A DNA stretch of 64,000 nucleotides, taken from the NCBI GenBank assembly GCA_023450085.1, contig JAEXHI010000024.1:248001-312000 (forward strand). Reading direction: 5' to 3'. This stretch comes from Bacteroidota bacterium. GTDB lineage: Bacteria; Bacteroidota; Bacteroidia; Sphingobacteriales; Sphingobacteriaceae. The translations under genes were made by a program, and so were the position numbers. This document shows, in pieces, positions 57,364-64,000 of the stretch. Below the pieces are notes generated by a model that made no database searches, was not told the DNA's origin, and saw only the letters and a list, made by a program, of their open reading frames with translations. Every line of letters begins with the position of its first letter. Position 1 is the first letter of the stretch.

Positions 57364-58820
57364 TAGCTGATTTGGTTTAGTTGTTCATTAATGATTTCCT
57401 TATCGTCAAAATGATGCCTTACACCATTAATTTCTTGGTATTTTTCATGTCCCTTGCCAGCAATCAGGATAATATCTCCAGGCTGAGCCAAATGACAAGC
57501 GGTTTTAATCGCCTCTTTTCTATCTAAAATGCTAATAGCTTTACGCTGATTGCTCGGTGAAACACCAGCTTCCATATCCTTAATGATCGCTTGTGGGTCT
57601 TCAGTCCTTGGATTATCCGAAGTTAAAATCACTTTATCACTCCAATCACAGGCCACTTGAGCCATTACTGGACGTTTAGTTTTATCTCTATCTCCACCAC
57701 ATCCAATCACCGTAATGACTTGCTCCGTTCCCTTTCTGATATTGGCAATGGTGCTCAATACATTTTGTACTGCATCTGGCGTATGTGCATAATCTACAAT
57801 TCCCACAATGCCAGTTTTAGAAACGATATAATCGAAACGACCTTCGGCACCTGAAAGGGCACTTAAAGTAGTCAACACTTTCAATTTATCTTGCTCCAGC
57901 AATACCGCAGTAGCATAGGCCGCCAGCAAATTATAAGCATTGAAAGATCCTACCATTTTGAAAAACACGTCAGTTTGATCTATCTCTAAATGCAAACCGC
58001 TAAATTTATTTTCAATCACCTTCGCTTTAAAATCAGCCATCTGCTTTAAAGCATAAGTTTTTTTATAGGCCTTGGTATTTTGCAACATTACCATCCCGTT
58101 CTTATCATCGGTATTGGTTAAGGCAAAAGCCGATTTTGGCAGCGAGTCAAAAAACTGTTTCTTCGCTTTTAAATAGTTATCAAAGGTTTTATGAAAATCA
58201 AGATGGTCATGAGTGATATTTGAGAATACCGCTCCCGCAAAAGTTAAACCCGAAATACGGTGTTGCGCCACTGCATGGGAGCTCACTTCCATAAAGCAAT
58301 ATTCACAGCCTTCATCAACCATATCCCTCAATAACTGATTTAAGGCTATTGGATTTGGGGTGGTGTGCGTTGCAGGAACCACTTTATCTTTTATTTGATT
58401 TTGAACCGTAGAAATTAAACCAGTCGCATAATTCAGACCACTAAATAGTTGATACAATAAAGTAGCGATAGTAGTTTTTCCATTAGTACCAGTAATACCT
58501 ACCAATTTTAGTTCAGCAGATGGGTTACCGTAAAAATTACAAGCAATAATTCCAAGCGCTTCAGAAGAATCAGCAACTTCTACATAGGTTACCACCTCAT
58601 TTAATTGAGCTGGCAATTCTTCACAAACAATCACACTTGCACCAGCCGCAATGGTTTGCTCAATAAATTGATGACCATCTACCACCGTCCCTCTAATGGC
58701 AAAGAACAAGGTTCCAGGATTCACCAAACGAGAATCAAAAGTCAAAGCCGCCACCTCTACTTGAGGCAACCCCTTTAAGCTTTTAACCGAAACTCCGTAA
58801 AGTAAATCTTGTAAATTCAT
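57363..58820 (-). CDS. murE: UDP-MurNAc-tripeptide ligase, meso-diaminopimelate type
   Basis: A 485-residue ligase. The ATP site is GTNGKTT (111-117), with HTTPNPIALNQLL for UDP-substrate binding. DNPRTEDP at 402-409 is the motif that selects meso-diaminopimelate rather than lysine. It overlaps mraY by one base (TAATG). The gap to the upstream ftsI (58821-58912) holds TGATAATT-type repeats. Confidence 0.95.
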   Translation of the reverse strand: MNLQDLLYGVSVKSLKGLPQVEVAALTFDSRLVNPGTLFFAIRGTVVDGHQFIEQTIAAGASVIVCEELPAQLNEVVTYVEVADSSEALGIIACNFYGNPSAELKLVGITGTNGKTTIATLLYQLFSGLNYATGLISTVQNQIKDKVVPATHTTPNPIALNQLLRDMVDEGCEYCFMEVSSHAVAQHRISGLTFAGAVFSNITHDHLDFHKTFDNYLKAKKQFFDSLPKSAFALTNTDDKNGMVMLQNTKAYKKTYALKQMADFKAKVIENKFSGLHLEIDQTDVFFKMVGSFNAYNLLAAYATAVLLEQDKLKVLTTLSALSGAEGRFDYIVSKTGIVGIVDYAHTPDAVQNVLSTIANIRKGTEQVITVIGCGGDRDKTKRPVMAQVACDWSDKVILTSDNPRTEDPQAIIKDMEAGVSPSNQRKAISILDRKEAIKTACHLAQPGDIILIAGKGHEKYQEINGVRHHFDDKEIINEQLNQIS

Positions 58821-58912
58821 TTCTATAATTTGATAATTGGTTAATTAGCTAATTCGATAATGCTGATTGCTAGTAATTATCACATCATCACATTGGCTAA
58901 TTATCACATTCA

Positions 58913-61018
58913 CTATTGCAATAATATCTCCACCATTAAGCCTTTGCCTATCTTGCTTCCTGCTTGAATAGATTGGCTAACGACTTTTCCACTTCCCTTT
59001 ACACGGGCTTTTAAACCCACATTCCCCAGTAAAAACATGGCATCTTTTAATCCCATACCATTCACATTGGGCATCACTCCTTTTACTGGCGTATTCTCTT
59101 CGTAAGCTACACCGTTATTGGTATCAACCGAGTTAAAATATTCTGACTTAGCAGCATAAAGCGCCTTTACACCAAAAGCGTTGTACACCTTTTTAGTGGC
59201 TTGGCTTTGCCCAGCTTTTGCTTCTGGTGCTACTGTATTTCCAGCAAGATGCTCTTCCACTTTGTTATACATCTTCACATCGCTAGCATAAATACGATCA
59301 GCCACTTCTCTAAATACCGGTCCCGAAACCAAGGCACCATAGTAAGCACCTTTCGGATCATTAATTACCACGATCATAGAATATTTAGGCTTTTCGGCAG
59401 GAAAATATCCCACAAAAGAAGCTTGGTATTGTCTTTTTGCCTTATAGCCCAAATTGGCATCAGCAACCTGTGCAGTACCTGTTTTACCCGCTATTTTATA
59501 TAAAGGATTATAAACAATTTGTTTACCACTACCATTGGTCACCACTCCCTCCAGCATCACTTTCAATTTGGAAAGAGTTTCATCTGAACAGACTTTTTCA
59601 TTCATCACTTTGGCCTTAAACTGCTCAATAGGGTTACCCAGTCTTCTAATTTCTCTTACAAAAATTGGCGCTACCATTTTACCATTATTAGCAATGGCAT
59701 TATACAACGTCAACATTTTTAAAGGTGTTAACTGCATCTCATAACCATAAGCCATTTGAGGCAGGGTCATATTTTTATTCCAACTTTTAAAAGTTTTCGG
59801 ATTTTTAACTACAGGCCTCGCTTCTCCAGGGATTTGCAAACCAGTTAGTTCATTCAAATGCCAATTGTAAAGATGATCCGTAAACTGTTTTGGGTTATCA
59901 CGATAGTTATTATTGATCAACTGTGCAATCGCCGAATTTGAAGATTGCTCAAATGCTCTTTTCACCGTTACCACCCCAATACTACCATGCGAGTCCTTAA
60001 TCGTATGACCTCCAGGAAGCCTATAATTTTCAGTTCCGATCAAGGTATTGGTATCTACCTTTTTATCTTCCAACAATGCCATGTATGAAGCCAACTTAAA
60101 GGTTGAACCAGGATCTTGATTACCTGCGATAGCATAGTTAAACTGCTCTTTATAAACACCTTCCTCTACCTTTGTAAAATTGGCTACCGCCCTGATCTCA
60201 CCTGTCTCCACTTCCATCACAATGACAGACCCATGGTGCGCCTGGCTTTTGATCAATTGCTTCTCTAGTGCACTTTGAGCCAAATCCTGCATATTGATAT
60301 CAATGGTAGAAATAATATCAGCACCATCTTTAGGTGCCACTTCTGCTTCACTATTTACAGGAATCCAAACCCCGCCACTAATACGCTGCATTAGCCTTCT
60401 GCCTGTTTCACCATTGATATAGTTACCGTAAGCACCTTCCAAACCCACCCCATTTTTCACATTCTCATTTTTGTAACCAATGGTACGCGCCGCCAATGCC
60501 TTAAATGGCAAAATGCGTTTGTTCTTTTGAATCGCCATTAAACCACCGCTATGCTTACCTATATTATATAAAGGAAAAGCTCTAATGACTTTTAAATCCT
60601 GATAAGAAACCTTACGCTTAATAAGCACATATCGAGCACTGTCTTGTCTCGCTTTACGCAAATAACGAGAGTATTCTTTAGCACTTTTATCCTTAAAGAA
60701 AGCAGACAGCTTCATCGCCAGCGAATCCACCTTTGAGTTGAAGATCTTATCATCCTGAATACCACCAGCGAACATATCCATCCTCAGCTCATACTCCGGA
60801 ACAGAAGTAGCCAGCAAACTACCGTCTACAGAATAAATATTACCACGGGTAGCTTCAATATCAAATTCCTTGGTCGACAGGCTATCAGCCATGGCCACCC
60901 ATTTGTGACCTTGCCTAAATTGCACATCAATTAACCTAACGAAAACGGCAAGCGCAAAAAGCACAATTAGCCCGAAAGCTAAGTATACCCTCATTAATAT
61001 GTTTGCCCTGATATTCAT
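58913..61018 (-). CDS. ftsI: Penicillin-binding protein FtsI (septal transpeptidase) with PASTA domain
   Basis: A 701-residue class B penicillin-binding protein. One transmembrane helix at 11-30, a pedestal domain, then the transpeptidase with STFK (Ser-305), SSN (359-361) and KTG (512-514). A C-terminal PASTA domain from about residue 640 (KGVMPNVNGMGLKDAMFLLG, then VSQSIQAGSKIGKGLMVEIL) is followed directly by the stop. It cross-links septal peptidoglycan together with FtsW. The start overlaps the ftsL stop (TAATG). Confidence 0.94.
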   Translation of the reverse strand: MNIRANILMRVYLAFGLIVLFALAVFVRLIDVQFRQGHKWVAMADSLSTKEFDIEATRGNIYSVDGSLLATSVPEYELRMDMFAGGIQDDKIFNSKVDSLAMKLSAFFKDKSAKEYSRYLRKARQDSARYVLIKRKVSYQDLKVIRAFPLYNIGKHSGGLMAIQKNKRILPFKALAARTIGYKNENVKNGVGLEGAYGNYINGETGRRLMQRISGGVWIPVNSEAEVAPKDGADIISTIDINMQDLAQSALEKQLIKSQAHHGSVIVMEVETGEIRAVANFTKVEEGVYKEQFNYAIAGNQDPGSTFKLASYMALLEDKKVDTNTLIGTENYRLPGGHTIKDSHGSIGVVTVKRAFEQSSNSAIAQLINNNYRDNPKQFTDHLYNWHLNELTGLQIPGEARPVVKNPKTFKSWNKNMTLPQMAYGYEMQLTPLKMLTLYNAIANNGKMVAPIFVREIRRLGNPIEQFKAKVMNEKVCSDETLSKLKVMLEGVVTNGSGKQIVYNPLYKIAGKTGTAQVADANLGYKAKRQYQASFVGYFPAEKPKYSMIVVINDPKGAYYGALVSGPVFREVADRIYASDVKMYNKVEEHLAGNTVAPEAKAGQSQATKKVYNAFGVKALYAAKSEYFNSVDTNNGVAYEENTPVKGVMPNVNGMGLKDAMFLLGNVGLKARVKGSGKVVSQSIQAGSKIGKGLMVEILLQ

Positions 61019-61428
61019 TATTTAACTTCTACTATTATTTTTTTGGGTGGCTCTATCAATTCCTTCAAACCAAGCGTATCAACTTTCTTAGCCACCTCAG
61101 TCATTTTGCTCTTAAACATTAAATCTGCCTTCAGCGATTTATACTCCCAACTCAACTCCTTCACCTCTTTACTTAAGCCATCTATGTTTCTTATATTTTT
61201 CACCGCCATATGGCTGTTAGCGATATAAATCATTCCCAGCACACACAAAAAAATCAAATAAGGCAACATATCCGTTGCTGTTTCTTTCGAAACCGCACCC
61301 TCCACAAACAACTTTCTAAAAAAAGCAGTAGCACTCCCTTCTTTAGCCGGCCCCTTTAACCTAGGTTCTTCTTGCGGCTCAATAGGTTCTTCTTCTGGCT
61401 CTTCTACTTTTACCCTAAATTGATTCAC
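61018..61428 (-). CDS. ftsL: FtsL-like cell division protein
   Basis: A 136-residue bitopic protein: acidic N-terminal cytosolic part (EEPEEEPIEPQEEPRLKG), a transmembrane helix at about 54-72, and a coiled-coil-like external part (NIDGLSKEVKELSWEYKSLK). It fits the FtsL-like proteins of Bacteroidota by size, topology and position between rsmH and ftsI, overlapping both. Sequence similarity to E. coli FtsL is not evident. Confidence 0.8.
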   Translation of the reverse strand: MNQFRVKVEEPEEEPIEPQEEPRLKGPAKEGSATAFFRKLFVEGAVSKETATDMLPYLIFLCVLGMIYIANSHMAVKNIRNIDGLSKEVKELSWEYKSLKADLMFKSKMTEVAKKVDTLGLKELIEPPKKIIVEVK

Positions 61429-62330
61429 AGCCGCTCTCCTATTCTTAATTTCGCACTGCGAGACCTACTATTACGAGCCAACTCTTCCGAATCCGCCACG
61501 ATAGCTTTTCTGGTAATTACATTAAAAGGCTTTTGATCATTCCCAAAAAAATCCTTCTCCACTTCACCCTTAAATTTTCCTTTAGCCAAGAAATTCTTCA
61601 CCGGCCTATCTTCTAGCGAATGATAAGAAATCACCACCAGACGGCCACCCGGCTTTAACACCTCGGCAGTTTGCTGCAAAAAACGCTCAAGCACCTCTAT
61701 CTCGGCATTAACCTCTATACGCAAAGCCTGAAAAACCTGCGCCATATATTTATGCTCTTTCCCACGGGGAATGTGAGCTGCTATCACACTTTTAAATCCA
61801 GACAACGTTTGGATAGGACCATCCAAACGAGCCGTCGCTATTGTTCTTGCTAGCGATTTTGCATTTTGCACCTCACCATACAAGCCAAAAATTTTATGCA
61901 AATCCTCTTCCGCATAAGTATTCAACACCACAGCAGCCGTCAAGGCTCGCTGCTGATCCATACGCATATCTAAATCCGCTTCGAAACGCGTAGAAAAACC
62001 ACGCTCAGGCTCATTGAACTGATGAGAAGAAACACCCAAATCAGCCAACACACCATCCACCTGCTTATAGCCCAACAAACGAAGGTTATTTTTCAGATAG
62101 CCAAAATTTTGATCCACAAAACGAAATCTAGGATCATCTATTTTATTCCTTTGCGCATCAGGATCTTGATCAAAAGCAATCAACACCCCTTTATCATTCA
62201 AATGCTTTAAGATCTCTCTAGAATGGCCACCCCCTCCAAAAGTCACATCCACATACACACCATCAGGCTTGATCGCCAAACCATCCATGCATTCTTGCAG
62301 CAACACCGGAACATGGTAATTATTCTCCAT
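61425..62330 (-). CDS. rsmH: 16S rRNA (cytosine-N4) methyltransferase
   Basis: A 301-residue RsmH (MraW) acting on C1402 of 16S rRNA. The start is taken at the ATG at 62328-62330 (MENNYHVPVLLQECMDGL); a GTG two codons upstream is possible. SAM motif VDVTFGGGGHSREIL, DLGVSSHQFNEPERGFS, and the C-terminal VISYHSLEDRPVKNF are present. It overlaps mraZ by 11 bases and ftsL by 4. Confidence 0.95.
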   Translation of the reverse strand: MENNYHVPVLLQECMDGLAIKPDGVYVDVTFGGGGHSREILKHLNDKGVLIAFDQDPDAQRNKIDDPRFRFVDQNFGYLKNNLRLLGYKQVDGVLADLGVSSHQFNEPERGFSTRFEADLDMRMDQQRALTAAVVLNTYAEEDLHKIFGLYGEVQNAKSLARTIATARLDGPIQTLSGFKSVIAAHIPRGKEHKYMAQVFQALRIEVNAEIEVLERFLQQTAEVLKPGGRLVVISYHSLEDRPVKNFLAKGKFKGEVEKDFFGNDQKPFNVITRKAIVADSEELARNSRSRSAKLRIGERL

Positions 62331-62790
62331 CTGCACCTCCTTTATGCTTACCGCCCATCACCTCTTCCGCCAATGCGGCAAAGTTTTCAGGAACATCATC
62401 AAATAGATTATCGTAAGCTTTTTTATCCCACACTTCAATTTTATCCAACTGGCAAGCCAACACCAAATCCGAATCAATTCCAGCGTATTCCACCAAGGTC
62501 TTCGGAAGCAACACACGACCCGCAGCATCCAATGTCAGCGGCATGGCCCCACGCTGGAACGCCCTTACAAACTCACGGTTTTTACGCTCGAACATATTGA
62601 GCTTATTTAGCTCGGCCACCGTTTCATCCCAAACTTTTTTAGGATAAATGACCAAATTCCTCTCGAATCCTCGATTCACAACCAACCCATCTCGCTCTAC
62701 ATCAAGCAATTGCTTCTTCAGCAAAACAGGCACCATCAAGCGCCCTTTCGCATCCAATTTGCAATCAAATTCTCCGATGAGTTGGTTCAT
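62320..62790 (-). CDS. mraZ: MraZ, transcriptional regulator of the dcw cluster
   Basis: The start at the ATG 62788-62790 (MNQLIGEFDCKLDAKGRLMV) gives 156 residues, the usual MraZ length; the longer upstream frame would include the operator DNA. It has two SpoVT/AbrB-like halves (DAKGRLMVPVLLKKQLL and LDAAGRVLLPKTLVEYAGI). MraZ forms a ring that binds repeats upstream of its own gene; such repeats are present at 62827-62901. Confidence 0.93.
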   Translation of the reverse strand: MNQLIGEFDCKLDAKGRLMVPVLLKKQLLDVERDGLVVNRGFERNLVIYPKKVWDETVAELNKLNMFERKNREFVRAFQRGAMPLTLDAAGRVLLPKTLVEYAGIDSDLVLACQLDKIEVWDKKAYDNLFDDVPENFAALAEEVMGGKHKGGADGE

Positions 62791-62826
62791 TATAGTAGCT
62801 ACACTTTTTATGTAGTGTAAAAGTAA

Positions 62827-62860
62827 GTCACTTCTACCACTTTTTACCACTTTTTACCAC
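62827..62860 (-). promoter_or_regulatory. MraZ operator, proximal repeat set
   Basis: On the minus strand GTGGTAAAAA is repeated at exact 10-bp intervals: GTGG begins at 62860, 62850 and 62840, with an imperfect GTGA near 62831. Known MraZ sites are short TGGG-like direct repeats spaced 10 bp apart, so this fits autoregulation. It lies 37-70 bases upstream of the mraZ ATG. Confidence 0.75.
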
Positions 62861-62887
62861 AAAAAAGTTTTCAACATACATTTTCTA

Positions 62888-62901
62888 CCACTTTAACCCA
62901 C
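62888..62901 (-). promoter_or_regulatory. MraZ operator, distal repeat pair
   Basis: GTGGG at 62901 and GTGG at 62891 on the minus strand, again exactly 10 bp apart and about three helical turns from the proximal set. It could allow two MraZ oligomers or looping. Confidence 0.5.
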
Positions 62902-62945
62902 TTTAAATATACTAGAGGGCATTTTCAGGAGTGGTAAAAAAAGAA

Positions 62946-62973
62946 AGCGGCCCCGATTTTTACATCGGAGCCG
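62946..62973 (-). terminator. pgk terminator
   Basis: GCGGCCCCGAT pairs with ATCGGAGCCGC around TTTTAC. On the minus strand it follows the pgk stop by 26 bases and is succeeded by TTTCTTTTTTT. Confidence 0.9.
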
Positions 62974-62999
62974 CTCACCTACAAGGAGTTAACCTTAAT

Positions 63000-64000
63000 T
63001 TATTTTTGAATTGCCGCTACGCCAGGCAGCTCTTTACCTTCCATATATTCCAACAAAGCTCCACCGCCTGTAGACACATAACTTACTTCATCTTCTAAAC
63101 CAAACTTAGCAATAGCCGCAGCCGAATCACCTCCGCCAATTAAAGAAAATGCTCCATTTTTAGTCGCCTCTACCACTGCTTCCGCAACAGCCTTAGTTCC
63201 TTGCTGAAAGTTCTCCATTTCAAAAACTCCCATTGGACCATTCCATAATAAGGTTTTAGATTTTTTAATGATATCGCTAAACAGTTCTACCGTTTTTGAA
63301 CCAATATCCAGACCCATCCAATCCGCAGGAATATGGCCGCTATCTACTTGGTCTTTTTGAGCTTCATTATCAAATTTATCAGCAATTACGGTATCTACCG
63401 GCAATACCAGATTCACACCTTTTGCTTTCGCTTTTTCCAAAAGCTCTAAACACAAAGCCATGCGATCAGCCTCCAATAAAGAAGTACCTATCTCACCACC
63501 TTGCGCTTTTGCAAAAGTATAAGCCATACCACCACCAATAATTAGATTATCAACCTTTTCCAATAAATTCTCAATCAATAAAATCTTATCAGAAACCTTT
63601 GCTCCTCCCATAATTGCGGTAAATGGTTTTTCAGCACCGTTAATTACTTTTTCTGCATTTTTAATCTCCTCCGCCATTAGGTAACCGAAGTATTTTGCCT
63701 CAGGAAAAAACTGAGCAACAATTGTTGTAGAGGCATGCGCTCTGTGGGCTGTACCGAAAGCATCGTTTACATAAACATCAGCCAGTTTCGAAAGCTTTTC
63801 TGCAAAAGCAACATCACCTTTTTCTTCTTCTTTATAAAAGCGAAGATTCTCCAACAACAAAACTTCTCCAGGGAACAGGTTCTTTGCTTTATTAACCGCA
63901 TCCTCACCGATACAATCATCCGCAAATTTCACTTGAAGATCTAACATACGAGACAAATCGCCCAAAATATGTTTTAATGAATACTTGTCGCTAGGGCCAT
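63000..64000 (-). CDS. pgk: Phosphoglycerate kinase (C-terminal part)
   Basis: The open frame continues through the window edge. The first visible residues are GPSDKYSLKHILGDLSRMLD, a typical internal sequence of the kinase after the first beta-alpha units, so roughly the first 60-70 residues lie outside. It has the motifs NDAFGTAHRAHAS, GGAKVSDKI, IIGGGMAYTF, WNGPMGVFE and IGGGDSAAAIAKFG. Glycolytic conversion of 1,3-bisphosphoglycerate to 3-phosphoglycerate with ATP formation. A terminator follows at 62946-62973, separating it from mraZ. Confidence 0.95.
   Translation of the reverse strand, partial: GPSDKYSLKHILGDLSRMLDLQVKFADDCIGEDAVNKAKNLFPGEVLLLENLRFYKEEEKGDVAFAEKLSKLADVYVNDAFGTAHRAHASTTIVAQFFPEAKYFGYLMAEEIKNAEKVINGAEKPFTAIMGGAKVSDKILLIENLLEKVDNLIIGGGMAYTFAKAQGGEIGTSLLEADRMALCLELLEKAKAKGVNLVLPVDTVIADKFDNEAQKDQVDSGHIPADWMGLDIGSKTVELFSDIIKKSKTLLWNGPMGVFEMENFQQGTKAVAEAVVEATKNGAFSLIGGGDSAAAIAKFGLEDEVSYVSTGGGALLEYMEGKELPGVAAIQK

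Noticed and set aside
62791..62850. Longer N-terminus of MraZ
   Set aside because: It would code through the operator repeats and add 20 residues not seen in MraZ; the ATG at 62790 opens the conserved N-terminal sequence.

Overview
The window is AT-rich DNA from a Bacteroidota chromosome, most likely family Sphingobacteriaceae (Pedobacter-like). The lines of evidence are a TonB-dependent receptor with an N-terminal carboxypeptidase-regulatory-like domain beside a HmuY-family lipoprotein, LytTR/LytS and OmpR-type two-component systems, a histone H1-like small basic protein, an FtsZ with a long C-terminal extension, an extended IspG, a PnuC-type transporter under a TPP riboswitch, TAnnTTTG-like promoter elements, and many short palindromic intergenic repeats. 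No tRNA, rRNA, CRISPR array, transposase or prophage was recognised.

Layout. (1) 1-10051, minus strand: an almost complete route from glutamyl-tRNA to haem precursors (hemA, fused hemC-hemD, hemB, hemL, hemE, hemJ). A histidine kinase, a response regulator and a TPR membrane protein sit directly before hemE. (2) 10052-14815: a 21-bp tandem-repeat array, an alpha/beta hydrolase, a lipoprotein, a YjbQ protein, a LytTR/LytS pair, a small secreted protein and a candidate structured RNA. (3) 14816-23343: ispG (with a palindromic repeat inside its reading frame), an RDD/GYF protein, a LiaF-like/PspC/SDR group, mlaE-mlaF, a methyltransferase, and a toxin-antitoxin pair whose toxin seems to have a displaced frame. 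(4) 23456-28202: a haem-uptake-like operon (receptor, HmuY, lipoprotein, surface protein) behind two near-identical 19-bp palindromes. (5) 28515-40266: a lipoprotein, an acyl-CoA dehydrogenase-like flavoprotein, TPP riboswitch-pnuC, parC, a retropepsin-like protease, an AraC regulator, an ankyrin lipoprotein and an amidohydrolase. (6) 40416-45566: ligA, dapA, the histone H1-like gene and an alpha-oxoamine synthase probably for sphingolipids. (7) 45803-62790, minus strand: the division and cell wall (dcw) cluster mraZ-rsmH-ftsL-ftsI-murE-mraY-murD-ftsW-(four-helix-bundle gene)-murG-murC-ftsQ-ftsA-ftsZ, followed at the window edge by the 3' part of pgk.

How the genes fit together. The window combines haem synthesis with probable haem capture. 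The peptidoglycan genes (meso-diaminopimelate type, judged from MurE) sit with dapA, an early gene of diaminopimelate supply, and with ispG, which feeds the undecaprenyl carrier. The regulatory DNA is also informative: 10-bp-spaced GTGG repeats upstream of mraZ match the MraZ operator pattern, and three DnaA-box-like nonamers lie in the ftsA-ftsZ gap.

Repeats. At least six families of short palindromic or low-complexity repeats fill the gaps. Some are nested, some flank single genes on both sides (32209-32625, murD, the four-helix-bundle gene), and one lies inside the ispG coding sequence. All assignments come from reading the sequence and knowledge of the families; no database search was run.
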